Assembly: GCF_000800255.1 (NCBI RefSeq)
Contig: NZ_CP009747.1
Span: 4,650,001 to 4,714,000, forward strand
Length of the DNA: 64,000 bases
Direction of reading: 5' to 3'
Source: Pseudomonas parafulva
GTDB lineage: Bacteria; Pseudomonadota; Gammaproteobacteria; Pseudomonadales; Pseudomonadaceae
Shown: positions 52,486-60,509 of the stretch, one piece after another
Layout: each line of letters opens with the position of its first letter
Numbering within the stretch: the stretch's first letter is position 1
Made by a program: the position numbers and the translations under genes
The notes under the pieces: generated by a model
Told to the model about the DNA's origin: nothing
The model's database searches: none
Seen by the model: only the letters and a program-made list of their open reading frames with translations

Positions 52486-53241
52486 TCATTCGATGCTGAA
52501 CGGGAAGTACTTTTCGTTGATCTTCTTGTACGTGCCGTCGGCCTTGATTTCGGCCAGGGCCTTGTTCAGCTCGTCGCGCAGCTTGGTATCGCCCTTGCGC
52601 ACGGCGATGCCGATCTTGTCGCTGTCGACCACCGGCTCGCCCTTGAACTCGTAGTTCTGGCCTTCCGGGCTCTTCAGCCAGTCGTACTGCACGTACTTGT
52701 CGGCGAGGATGGCGTCGACACGGCCCGAGGTCAGGTCGAGGTAGGCGTTTTCCTGGGTGTCGTACAGCTTGATGGTGATGTCGCTGCCGTAGGTGTCTTC
52801 CAGCCAGGTGCCCGCCAGGGTGGCGCGCTGGGTGCCGATGATCTTGCCCTTGAGCGAGTCTTTGTCGGTCTTGAAGTCGACGTTCTTCGGCGCGATGAAC
52901 TGCAGCTTGTTGGAGTAGTACGGGTTGGTGAAGTCCACCGCCTGCTTGCGCTCGTCGGTGATCGACAGCGACGACACCAAGAAGTCGAACTTCTTGGCGT
53001 TCAGGGCGGGGATGATGCCGTCCCAGTTGGAGGTGACGACCGAGCATTCGACCTTCATCTTGGCGCACAGGGCGTCGCCGATATCCTTGTCGAAGCCGAC
53101 GACGTTGCCGCTGGCATCCTTATTGTTGAACGGCGGGTAGGCCGCTTCGATACCCATGCGCAGTTTTTCCGCAGCCAGGGCGTTGGCCGACATCACCAGC
53201 GTGGCGGCCGCGGCCAGGAGAAATTTCTTGTAGGTCTGCAT
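52486..53241 (-). CDS. Periplasmic amino acid-binding protein of the ABC transporter
   Basis: Type II periplasmic binding protein of the LAO/HisJ (SBP family 3) class. ATG 53241 (MQTYKKFLLAAAATLVMSANALAAEKLRMGIEAAYPPF) gives 251 aa with a signal peptide cleaved near ALA-A; the frame extends 14 codons further up without a ribosome site. Ligand-pocket motifs: YPPFNN, GFDKDIGDALCAKM, WDGIIPAL, SLSITDERKQAVDFTNPYY, IGTQRATLAGTWLED and DAILADKY. The aromatic and acidic pattern fits a basic amino acid, by inference. Confidence 0.94.
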   Translation of the reverse strand: MQTYKKFLLAAAATLVMSANALAAEKLRMGIEAAYPPFNNKDASGNVVGFDKDIGDALCAKMKVECSVVTSNWDGIIPALNAKKFDFLVSSLSITDERKQAVDFTNPYYSNKLQFIAPKNVDFKTDKDSLKGKIIGTQRATLAGTWLEDTYGSDITIKLYDTQENAYLDLTSGRVDAILADKYVQYDWLKSPEGQNYEFKGEPVVDSDKIGIAVRKGDTKLRDELNKALAEIKADGTYKKINEKYFPFSIE

Positions 53242-53252
53242 GTGTTGCTCCG

Positions 53253-54026
53253 TTAGCGGTGGCTGGACATGAATTGCTTGCAACGCGCCGAGGTCGGGTT
53301 CTCGAAGACCTGCTGCGGCGATCCCTGCTCTTCCACCAGGCCCTGGTGCAGAAACACCACTTCGCTGGACACCTGGCGGGCAAAGTTCATCTCGTGCGTT
53401 ACCAGCAGCATGGTACGGCCTTCTTCGGCCAGTGCGCGGATAACGTTAAGCACTTCCTGGACCATTTCCGGATCGAGCGCCGAGGTGGGCTCATCGAACA
53501 GGATGACCTTCGGCTGCATGGCCAGGGTACGGGCGATGGCGGCGCGCTGCTGCTGACCACCGGACAGCTGCGCCGGGTAGCTGTGGCGCTTGTCGAAGAT
53601 GCCGACCTTCTCCAGCAGCGCCTCGGCGGCCTGCACGGCTTCGGCCTTGCTCTGGCCGAGCACGCGGCGTGGCGCCTCGATGATGTTGTCGAGGATCGAC
53701 ATGTGCGGCCACAGGTTGAAATTCTGGAAGACGAAGCCGATTTCACTGCGCAGACGGTTGATCTGCCGGTTGTCGGCGGCGATCAGCTCACCGGTTTTAT
53801 CGGCCTTGAGCTTGAGCGCTTCGCCGGCCACCAGGATTTCGCCCTGGTGCGGGTTCTCCAGCAGGTTGATGCAGCGCAGCAGGGTGGACTTGCCGGAGCC
53901 GGACGATCCGAGGATCGAGATCACGTCACCATCGCGCGCGGTCAGCGAAATGCCCTTGAGAATTTCCTGGTCGCCGTAGCGTTTGTGCAGGTTGCGGATT
54001 TCCAGCGCGGGCGTGGCCTGGGCCAT
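53253..54026 (-). CDS. Polar amino acid ABC transporter ATPase (HisP/AotP-like)
   Basis: 257-aa ATPase: Walker A GSSGSGKST, Q-loop FVFQNFNLWPHMS, signature LSGGQQQRAAIAR, Walker B VILFDEPTSALDPEMV and switch THEMNFARQV. The extended N-terminal LHKRYGDQEILKGISLTA and the region after Walker A match the HisP/AotP group. First gene of the operon, 11 bases before the binding protein gene. Confidence 0.95.
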   Translation of the reverse strand: MAQATPALEIRNLHKRYGDQEILKGISLTARDGDVISILGSSGSGKSTLLRCINLLENPHQGEILVAGEALKLKADKTGELIAADNRQINRLRSEIGFVFQNFNLWPHMSILDNIIEAPRRVLGQSKAEAVQAAEALLEKVGIFDKRHSYPAQLSGGQQQRAAIARTLAMQPKVILFDEPTSALDPEMVQEVLNVIRALAEEGRTMLLVTHEMNFARQVSSEVVFLHQGLVEEQGSPQQVFENPTSARCKQFMSSHR

Positions 54027-54341
54027 GTGCGGTCCTCATGTGATCGGGTGCGTTCCCAGCTGTTGGCGGCCTTCCTGGCGTGCGCAACGCTAGCATAGCG
54101 GGTCGGGGCGGCCAACCGGGACGCAGGGGACTCGGGTCGCTGGCGGGACAGTTTGTCGCATCGCTGCAGTGCAACGTCGCGCGGATGTCCGCAACGCGTT
54201 GCGCTCGGCGCCGGAGCCTTGATGAAAAAAGGCGCGATGGTGCCAGTTTTGGTTTGGCGAGGAAAGGCTTTTTGCTTCGCGGGTGGATGGCAGGCTCTTG
54301 AGTAAGCTTCCTAGCACGGAGTTGGGTTGCGCCTGAGGGTT

Positions 54342-54354
54342 GCACCTAGGGTGC
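54342..54354. promoter_or_regulatory. GCACC-TAG-GGTGC palindrome with nearby GGTGCG repeats
   Basis: Perfect 13-base palindrome, followed by two further TTTGGTGCG / TTTTGGTGCG copies (about 54358 and 54389). The half-sites match NtrC (GCACC / GGTGC) but the central spacer is 3 instead of 5. It lies about 180 bases upstream of the RpoN-type promoter, a usual enhancer distance. Confidence 0.35.
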
Positions 54355-54532
54355 GTCTTTTTGGTGCGACGGTGTTACTAAGGACTACCTTTGGTGCGTT
54401 TGTAAGTGAGTATTTCAGTAATGCACACTGCGCGGACCGCTTCGACGACCCTTCGGTCATTGCTTGGCCGAAGGGCGGCAAAGCCACGTCAATCGCGGTA
54501 GCGCGAAGATTCATGTGCATGACCTGCACCGC

Positions 54533-54547
54533 TGGCGCAGTTATTGC
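54533..54547 (+). promoter_or_regulatory. Putative sigma-54 (RpoN) promoter of gabP
   Basis: TGGCGCAGTTATTGC has the -24 GG and -12 GC with correct spacing (consensus TGGCACN5TTGC). The start would fall near 54559, about 85 nt before the gabP ATG. The flanks GCTGGC / GCCAGC form an inverted repeat around it. Confidence 0.5.
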
Positions 54548-54642
54548 CAGCAGCAAGGCGCCGATTGCCAAGCCGTCTAAATCAACCCTTGGCGCGCTTC
54601 GTTCCAGTAATCGGGTGGTCCACTCCTTACAAAGGTAGTTTT

Positions 54643-56031
54643 ATGAGCGGTAAGCACAATTCCAATGACCTCGCTCAGGGGCTCAAACAACGGCATGTCA
54701 CCATGCTCTCCATTGCCGGCGTGATCGGCGCCGGCCTGTTCGTCGGCTCCGGCCACGCCATCGCCGCTGCCGGCCCTGCCGTACTGCTGGCCTATGCCGC
54801 AGCGGGCACCTTGGTGGTGCTGGTGATGCGCATGCTCGGCGAGATGGCGGTCGCGTCGCCCGACACAGGTTCCTTCTCCACCTACGCCGACCGCGCCATC
54901 GGGCGCTGGGCCGGGTTCACCATCGGCTGGCTGTACTGGTGGTTCTGGGTGCTGGTGATTCCGCTGGAAGCCAACGCCGCTGCGGCGATCCTGCATGCCT
55001 GGTTCCCGGCCGTCGATCTGTGGGCCTTCTCGTTGATCATCACCCTGGCGCTCACCGTCACCAACCTGTTCAGCGTGAAGAACTACGGCGAGTTCGAGTT
55101 CTGGTTCGCCCTGCTCAAGGTGCTGGCCATCATCGCCTTCATCGTGGTCGGCTGCGCGGCCATGTTCGGCCTGGTGCCGGGCAGTCAGGTCAGCGGTGTC
55201 AGCCACCTGTTCGACACCCAGGGCTTCATGCCTAACGGCCTGGGCGCGGTGCTGGCGGCCATGTTGACCACGATGTTCTCGTTCATGGGCACCGAAATCG
55301 TCACCATCGCTGCCGCCGAATCCAAGGATCCGGGCAAGCAGATCAGCCGCGCCACCAACTCGGTGATCTGGCGGATCTGCCTGTTCTACCTGGTGTCGAT
55401 CTTCCTGGTGGTGGCCATGGTGCCGTGGAACGATCCGGCCCTGGCCGAGAAGGGCTCCTACCAGACCGTGCTGAGCTTGATCGGCGTGCCCAACGCCAAG
55501 CTGATCGTCGACATTGTTGTGCTGATCGCGGTCACCAGTTGCTTGAACTCGGCGCTGTACACCTCTTCGCGCATGCTGTTCTCGCTGAGCAAGCGGGGCG
55601 ACGCCCCTGCCGTCGCCCAGCGCACCACCCGCGCGGGCACCCCGCACTGGGCCGTGCTGCTGTCCACCGCAGCTGCCTTCCTGTGCGTGTTCGCCAACTT
55701 CCTCGCACCGGCCGAGGTGTTCGAGTTCCTGCTGGCCAGCTCTGGCGCCATCGCCCTGCTGGTGTACCTGGTGATCGCCGTGTCGCAGTTGCGCATGCGT
55801 GCCCAGCGTGAGGCGCGGGGCGAGAAAATCTCGTTCAAGATGTGGCTGTTCCCGGGGCTGACCTGGGCCACCATCGCTTTCATCGTCGCCGTATTGGGCG
55901 TGATGGCCCTGCGCGAAGACCACCGCATCGAGATCATCGCCACGGCGCTGTTGAGCATCGCCGTGGTGATCACCGGGCTACTGGTGCATCGCAAGCGCGG
56001 CGTCGCCGGACGGGCCGTGCTGGATAACTGA
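54643..56031 (+). CDS. gabP: GABA permease / APC-family amino acid permease
   Basis: Proton-coupled amino acid importer of 462 aa with about 12 helices. From ATG 54643 (AAAGG upstream) it begins with the APC motif LAQGLKQRHVTMLSIAGVIGAGLFVGSG. It continues GEMAVASPDTGSFSTYADRAIGRWAGFTIGWLYWWFWVLVIPLEANAAA, the subgroup pattern of GabP, and FSFMGTEIVTIAAAESKDPGKQISRATNSVIWRI. It is closest in look to the 4-aminobutyrate permeases; related polar amino acid permeases cannot be fully excluded. The RpoN-like promoter suggests induction under nitrogen limitation. Confidence 0.88.
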   Translation: MSGKHNSNDLAQGLKQRHVTMLSIAGVIGAGLFVGSGHAIAAAGPAVLLAYAAAGTLVVLVMRMLGEMAVASPDTGSFSTYADRAIGRWAGFTIGWLYWWFWVLVIPLEANAAAAILHAWFPAVDLWAFSLIITLALTVTNLFSVKNYGEFEFWFALLKVLAIIAFIVVGCAAMFGLVPGSQVSGVSHLFDTQGFMPNGLGAVLAAMLTTMFSFMGTEIVTIAAAESKDPGKQISRATNSVIWRICLFYLVSIFLVVAMVPWNDPALAEKGSYQTVLSLIGVPNAKLIVDIVVLIAVTSCLNSALYTSSRMLFSLSKRGDAPAVAQRTTRAGTPHWAVLLSTAAAFLCVFANFLAPAEVFEFLLASSGAIALLVYLVIAVSQLRMRAQREARGEKISFKMWLFPGLTWATIAFIVAVLGVMALREDHRIEIIATALLSIAVVITGLLVHRKRGVAGRAVLDN

Positions 56032-56047
56032 GTCGGCATCTGCATCG

Positions 56048-56085
56048 AAAAGGCCGCATCCTCTGAAGGATGCGGCCTTTTGCGT
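56048..56085 (+). terminator. Rho-independent terminator after gabP
   Basis: AAAAGGCCGCATCCT / AGGATGCGGCCTTTT with a 4-base loop, then TGCGTTT. Confidence 0.92.
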
Positions 56086-56185
56086 TTATCGGACCAGTGG
56101 TCGAATCGGCCCGGTAAAAAAATGAATCCCCGGTTTGTCCCCTCGGTCAAGAATTATGTACGCAGTAATCTGACGAGGTAACCGC

Positions 56186-56320
56186 ATGACTATCGAAGCA
56201 GAAACACTTGCCGAACTGACCCAGGCGCTCAAGCGACGCGGCCTGAAACGCCTGGTCGATATCGCCTTCACCCGCGCGCCGTACCGCTGCAACCACCGCT
56301 GGATCTGCATCGTCGAGTGA
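56186..56320 (+). CDS. Possible 44-aa small protein
   Basis: Short frame with GAGG 8-11 bases before the ATG. The product is an amphipathic helix-like N-half (TLAELTQALKRRGLKRLVDI) and a Cys/His/Trp-rich end (RCNHRWICIVE). Third-position GC is high, as in neighbouring genes. It lies alone between gabP and trmL. Not recognised; kept because its start and composition look real. Confidence 0.45.
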   Translation: MTIEAETLAELTQALKRRGLKRLVDIAFTRAPYRCNHRWICIVE

Positions 56321-56380
56321 CGCTTCTCTTTGCCGGCAGCAGGGATTCGCCCGGCCGCCGGCCACCCTTCCTACGCCGAT

Positions 56381-56836
56381 TCAGGCGAATCCTTGCTGGC
56401 GCCACGCCTCATACACCGTCACCGCCACCGTGTTGGACAGGTTAAGGCTGCGGCACCCCGGACGCATGGGCAAGCGCAGGCGTTGTTCGGCGGGCAGGCT
56501 GTCGAGCACTTCAGCGGGCAGCCCACGACTCTCCGGGCCGAACAAAAACGCATCGCCGGGTTGATAGGCCACTTCATGGAACGGCTGCGAGCCCTTGGTG
56601 GTGAAGGCGAACAGGCGCGGCTGGCCGAGGCTTTCCAGGCACTGGGCCAGGCTGTCGTGGCGCTTGAGCGTGGCATACTCGTGGTAATCCAGCCCGGCCC
56701 GGCGCAGGCGCTTGTCGTCCAGCTCGAAACCGATCGGCTCGATCAGGTGCAGGTCGCAGCCGCTGTTGGCGCACAGGCGGATGATATTGCCGGTATTCGG
56801 CGGAATTTCAGGTTGAAAGAGGATGACGTGGAACAT
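56381..56836 (-). CDS. trmL: tRNA (cytidine/uridine(34)-2'-O)-methyltransferase TrmL
   Basis: SPOUT-class enzyme that methylates the wobble ribose of tRNA-Leu isoacceptors. ATG 56836 gives 151 aa (MFHVILFQPEIPPNTGNIIRLCANSG), the usual size. It contains the knotted SAM site motifs FLFGPESRGLP and LPMRPGCRSLNLSNTVAVTVYEAWRQ. The open frame extends far upstream as a shadow of the opposite gene. Starts are head-to-head with the next gene, overlapping by 2 bases. Confidence 0.95.
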   Translation of the reverse strand: MFHVILFQPEIPPNTGNIIRLCANSGCDLHLIEPIGFELDDKRLRRAGLDYHEYATLKRHDSLAQCLESLGQPRLFAFTTKGSQPFHEVAYQPGDAFLFGPESRGLPAEVLDSLPAEQRLRLPMRPGCRSLNLSNTVAVTVYEAWRQQGFA

Positions 56837-57272
56837 GCACGGCCCCAGGCAGGAAGATGACGCGCATTCTACCCTCGAACCGGACCCGCGTTCGAAGGCA
56901 TGGCCGCGGGTATTGATGTCGATGGCCATCGTCGGGGTGATGGTCGGTTTGATGATCGGTCGGCTGACGGCGCCCGAGCCGCGTGTGCTGGAACAGGTGC
57001 AGGTCATGGATGAAGGCCTGGACCTGTTGTTCAACGCCTCGCCCAAGCTGCATGGCGAGAACGTCAATGGCACCGTGGCGCTGGTGTTCCAGGCCGAGGG
57101 CAAGCCGCAGCGTGGCCAGTTGACCCTGCAAGGAAGGCCGGTGGGCTGGCGTTTGCAGCGTAGCGATGAGGGACTGGTGCTGAGCCTGGTGGCCGCGCGT
57201 CCCCTGCGCGGCACCTGGAGCGCTGCAGAGGACGCGGGGCGTTGGCGGGTGCAGGTCAGGCTGCACGAATAA
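56835..57272 (+). CDS. Uncharacterised single-pass membrane protein
   Basis: 145 aa from ATG 56835 (ATG 56823 is also possible). Acidic cytoplasmic N-terminus, one helix (~29-49, VLMSMAIVGVMVGLMIGRL), then a periplasmic beta-rich domain (LDLLFNASPKLHGENVNGTVALVFQAEGKPQRGQL...WRVQVRLHE). It resembles FixH-like small membrane proteins in layout only; no function assigned. Followed at once by the tandem hairpin repeats. Confidence 0.7.
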   Translation: MHGPRQEDDAHSTLEPDPRSKAWPRVLMSMAIVGVMVGLMIGRLTAPEPRVLEQVQVMDEGLDLLFNASPKLHGENVNGTVALVFQAEGKPQRGQLTLQGRPVGWRLQRSDEGLVLSLVAARPLRGTWSAAEDAGRWRVQVRLHE

Positions 57273-57434
57273 AAGAGGGGAGTCTCGGCCTGCCTGTACC
57301 GAGGTCCCCGAAGCGGGCGGTGTTGCGAATAAAAGAGGGAGTCTCGGCCTGCCTGTACCAAGGTCCCCAAAACGGGCGGTGTTGCGAATAAAGAGGGGGA
57401 TGTCCCGGCCTGCCTGTACCGGGGTCCCCGAAAC
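57266..57434. repeat. Three tandem ~60-bp hairpin repeats
   Basis: Units at 57266-57325, 57326-57384 and 57385-about 57434 (last one shortened). Each begins CGAATAAA(A)GAGGGG and contains CGGCCTGCCTGTACC flanked by arms that pair (GGGGA..CTCGG with CCGAGGTCCCC). In unit 3 both arms changed together (CCCGG with CCGGG). No spacers, so not a CRISPR array. Confidence 0.85.
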
Positions 57435-57738
57435 TGTCGTTATCAGTGTTATTGCAGGTGTCGTGCCAGTTTATAAAATCCTTTTAATTCAATGGCTTGC
57501 CGGTTTTATTCGATGAGGTGCTCCCTATCCTGTGCCTTGCGCAGGTGCAGCGGGCACTGCATCGGTGCAAGTCCCGGCAGACATGAAAAGGGCCGCTTCG
57601 CGGCCCATCCCGGCACAAGGCCGCTCCTACAAAACCCGTGCACGGACCCTGTAGGAGCGGCCTTGTGTCGCGATGGGCTGCGCAGCAGCCCCTATGCCAG
57701 CCATGAGCGGCCCCGGTCATGACAGCGACCGCTGGCGA
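57435..57738. other. Gene-free stretch with a REP pair
   Basis: No supported gene between the tandem repeats and the end of ntrC. The inverted REP pair occupies most of 57590-57691. Confidence 0.6.
57590..57691. repeat. Inverted pair of REP elements
   Basis: Left copy 57590-57630 (GGGCCGC...CGGCACAAGGCCGCTCCTAC) and right copy 57650-57691 (TGTAGGAGCGGCCTTGTGTC...GCAGCCC) in opposite orientation, separated by about 20 bases: the BIME-type arrangement common in Pseudomonas intergenic DNA. Confidence 0.85.
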
Positions 57739-59175
57739 TCAGTGCTCCTCGCCGTCGTCCTCATCACTGCCGTCGACCTTCATCCCCAGTTCCTTGATCT
57801 TGCGAGTCAAGGTGTTGCGGCCCCAGCCCAACAGCACCGCCGCATCACGCCGACGCCCGGCCGTGTGCTTGAGGGCGGTCTCGATCATGATCCGCTCGAA
57901 GCTCGGCACGGCGCTGTCGAGCAGGTTCGACTGACCGCGGGCCAGGGCCTGGTCAGCCCACTGGCGCAGCGCCTGCTCCCAGTTGGTGATCGGTGCCGCG
58001 TCGTGGGGCAGGTTGAGCAGTTCTGGCGGCAGGTCGCTGATCAGCACTTCGCGGCTCGAGGCCATCACCGTGATCCAGCGGCAGGTGTTTTCCATCTGAC
58101 GCACGTTGCCCGGCCACGGCAGGTTGCGCATGAACTCTTCGGTTTCCGGCTTGAGCAGTTTCGGTTCGACTGCCAGCTCCCGTGCCGCTCGCCCCAGGAA
58201 GTGACGGGCCAGCGCGGGAATGTCCTCGCGCCGGTCGGCCAGGCGCGGGATATGGATGCGGATCACGTTCAGGCGGTGGAACAAGTCTTCGCGGAACTTG
58301 CCGGCCTGCACCAGCGATTCCAGGTTCTGGTGGGTCGCGGCGATGATGCGCACGTCCACCTTGACCGGTAGGTGTCCACCGACCCGGTAGAACTCGCCGT
58401 CGGCCAGTACGCGCAGCAGGCGCGTCTGGGTGTCGGCGGGCATGTCGCCGATTTCGTCGAGGAACAGCGTGCCGCCATCGGCCTGCTCGAAGCGGCCGCG
58501 GCGCAGGTTGGCCGCGCCGGTGAAGGCACCTTTTTCGTGGCCGAACAGCTCCGACTCCATCAAGTCCTTGGGAATCGCCGCCATGTTCAGGGCGATGAAC
58601 GGCGCGGCGGCGCGCGGGCTGTGGCGGTGCAGGGCGTGGGCGACCAGCTCCTTGCCGGTGCCGGACTCGCCGTTGATCAGCACGGTGATGTTGGAGTGGC
58701 TCAGGCGACCGATGGCGCGGAACACCTCCTGCATCGCCGGCGCCTCGCCGATGATCTCCGGGGTGCGCGCCAGGGTCGGCGGGGCTTGTAGCGCCTGCTG
58801 TTCCTGGGCGTGCTGGTTGGCGCGCTTGACCAGCGCCACGGCCTCATCGACATCGAATGGCTTGGGCAGGTACTCGAAGGCGCCGCCCTGGTACGACGCC
58901 ACCGCGCTGTCCAGGTCGGAATGGGCGGTCATGATGATCACCGGCAGGCGCGGGTGCGCTTCGCGGATCTGCGCCAGCAGGTCCAGGCCGCTGGTGCCGG
59001 GCATGCGGATGTCGGAGATGATCACGTCCGGCTGTTGGCGGGCCAGGCGTCCCATGACCCCGTCGGCGCTGTCGAAGCTCTGGGTGGTCATGCCTTCCTG
59101 CTGCAGGGCCTTTTCCAGGACCCAGCGGATGGAACGATCATCGTCGACGATCCACACGGTTTCACTACGGCTCAT
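57739..59175 (-). CDS. glnG: NtrC, nitrogen-regulation sigma-54 activator
   Basis: Response regulator that activates RpoN promoters under nitrogen limitation. ATG 59175 (MSRSETVWIVDDDRSIRWVLEKAL) gives 478 aa. Receiver domain with D55 in IISDIRMPG; AAA+ domain with Walker A GESGTGKE, the sigma-54 contact loop GAFTGA, Walker B GGTLFLDEIGDMP and the R-finger region; C-terminal Fis-type HTH (RRRDAAVLLGWGRNTLTRKIKELG) and an acidic tail. ATG overlaps the ntrB stop by 4 bases. Frame upstream of 59175 is a shadow of ntrB. Confidence 0.97.
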   Translation of the reverse strand: MSRSETVWIVDDDRSIRWVLEKALQQEGMTTQSFDSADGVMGRLARQQPDVIISDIRMPGTSGLDLLAQIREAHPRLPVIIMTAHSDLDSAVASYQGGAFEYLPKPFDVDEAVALVKRANQHAQEQQALQAPPTLARTPEIIGEAPAMQEVFRAIGRLSHSNITVLINGESGTGKELVAHALHRHSPRAAAPFIALNMAAIPKDLMESELFGHEKGAFTGAANLRRGRFEQADGGTLFLDEIGDMPADTQTRLLRVLADGEFYRVGGHLPVKVDVRIIAATHQNLESLVQAGKFREDLFHRLNVIRIHIPRLADRREDIPALARHFLGRAARELAVEPKLLKPETEEFMRNLPWPGNVRQMENTCRWITVMASSREVLISDLPPELLNLPHDAAPITNWEQALRQWADQALARGQSNLLDSAVPSFERIMIETALKHTAGRRRDAAVLLGWGRNTLTRKIKELGMKVDGSDEDDGEEH

Positions 59176-60257
59176 GGGGCTGTGGCTCCTTGTTCCAGGG
59201 GCAGGAAGATCGAAAAGGTGGTGTGGCCAGGGTGGCTTTCGCACTCGATCAGCCCCTGATGCTGACTGATGATGTTCTGGGTGATGGCCAAGCCCAGCCC
59301 GGTGCCGTCCGGGCGTCCGCTGACCATCGGATAAAAGAGGGTGTCCTGCAGTTGCGCGGGGATGCCGGGGCCGTTGTCGGTGATTTCGATGCGCGCCACC
59401 AGGCGGTGGCGCACGTGGCCGATGGTGAACTGGCGCACGGCGCGGCTGCGCAGGGTGATGCGGCCCAGGCGCAATTCGTTCTGGCCGTTGATCGCCTGCA
59501 TGGCGTTGCGCACGATGTTGAGCACGGCCTGGATCATCTGCTCACGGTCGATCAGCACGTCCGGCAGGCTCGGGTCGTAGTCGCGCACCAGGGTGATGCT
59601 GCCTTGGGCTTCGGCGTCCACCAGGCTGCACACCCGCTCCAGCACTTCGTGCACGTTGGTCATCGCCAACGACGGCAGTTTGTTCGAGCCCAGCATGCGG
59701 TCGACCAGATTGCGCAGGCGGTCGGCCTCTTCGATGATCACGTTGGTGTAGTCGCGCAGACCGTCCTCGGGCAGTTCGCGGGCCAGCAGTTGCGCTGCGC
59801 CGCGAATCCCGCCCAAGGGGTTCTTGATTTCGTGGGCCAGGCCACGCACCAGCATCTTGGTGGTTTCCTGCTTGCTCAGTTGCGCCTCTTCCTTGGTGAT
59901 GCGCAGCAGCCGATCACGCGGGTGCACTTCGAGCAGCAGCAGGGTGTTGCCCTGATGCAGGATGGGCGTGACAGCGTAGTCCACGGTGATGCTCTGGCCG
60001 GTCAGGGAGGTCAACTGGGCTTCGCGCTTGGTGAACGGATGCGCCTGCTCCACGGCCTGGCGCAGGGAGTGCAGCGCTTCGGTCGATTCGGTGAACAGTT
60101 CGCTGATGAACTGGCCGTGGCTGCGCTGACCGCTGACTGCCAGTAGCATTTCGGCCGCCGGGTTCATGTACTCCAGGCGCAATTCGCTGTTGAGCAGCAG
60201 GGTCGCGGTGGTCAGGTTGTCCAGGAGCAGTCGGTGCTGTGCATCGCTGATGGTCAT
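59172..60257 (-). CDS. glnL: NtrB, nitrogen-regulation sensor kinase/phosphatase
   Basis: Cytoplasmic kinase controlled by PII that phosphorylates NtrC. ATG 60257 (MTISDAQHRLLLDNLTTATLLLNSELRLEYMNPAAEMLL) gives 361 aa. PAS domain (~8-115), H-box GLAHEIKNPLGGIRGAAQLL, N-box IVRNAMQAI, and DNGPGIPAQL / GTGLGLAITQNIISQHQG. No membrane segment. The frame extends 54 codons upstream without a start signal. Confidence 0.96.
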   Translation of the reverse strand: MTISDAQHRLLLDNLTTATLLLNSELRLEYMNPAAEMLLAVSGQRSHGQFISELFTESTEALHSLRQAVEQAHPFTKREAQLTSLTGQSITVDYAVTPILHQGNTLLLLEVHPRDRLLRITKEEAQLSKQETTKMLVRGLAHEIKNPLGGIRGAAQLLARELPEDGLRDYTNVIIEEADRLRNLVDRMLGSNKLPSLAMTNVHEVLERVCSLVDAEAQGSITLVRDYDPSLPDVLIDREQMIQAVLNIVRNAMQAINGQNELRLGRITLRSRAVRQFTIGHVRHRLVARIEITDNGPGIPAQLQDTLFYPMVSGRPDGTGLGLAITQNIISQHQGLIECESHPGHTTFSIFLPLEQGATAP

Positions 60258-60509
60258 GGTGCGTTGTCGACCTCTATTGGCGCTGTTCCGGCCCGCATGC
60301 CTCAAGGAAGCAGACGGGTCAGCCGCTGGTTGCCCTGGAAAATGCAAGAAACAAACCAAGGCTCCGAAAAGAAGCGGAATTGGCCGATGAAGCGCGGGTT
60401 GTGCGCAAAATCGGCTCAATAATTCACGCTTTATCGATTCAACTGACCTGATTTGGGCTGCACCGCAGGGCGTTCAGCTATTTGTTGCACCAATATAGAG
60501 CATTGCTCG

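Larger units (their letters stand above)
54027..54642. other. Long divergent intergenic region (transporter operon / gabP)
   Basis: About 615 bases without a supported gene; the short frames in it lack ribosome sites. It holds the GCACC/GGTGC elements near 54342, a hairpin CCCTTCGG / CCGAAGGG (54449-54475) and the RpoN-type promoter at 54533, all upstream of gabP. Confidence 0.55.

Noticed and set aside
54200..54260. RpoN promoter for the amino acid ABC operon (minus strand TGGCACCATCGCGC)
   Set aside because: The -12 GC is shifted by one base relative to the -24 GG.
54311..54571. 86-codon minus-strand frame upstream of gabP
   Set aside because: Overlaps the promoter elements, no ribosome site, no motif.
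57266..57434. CRISPR-like array
   Set aside because: The repeats are contiguous and have no unique spacers; no cas genes are in the window.
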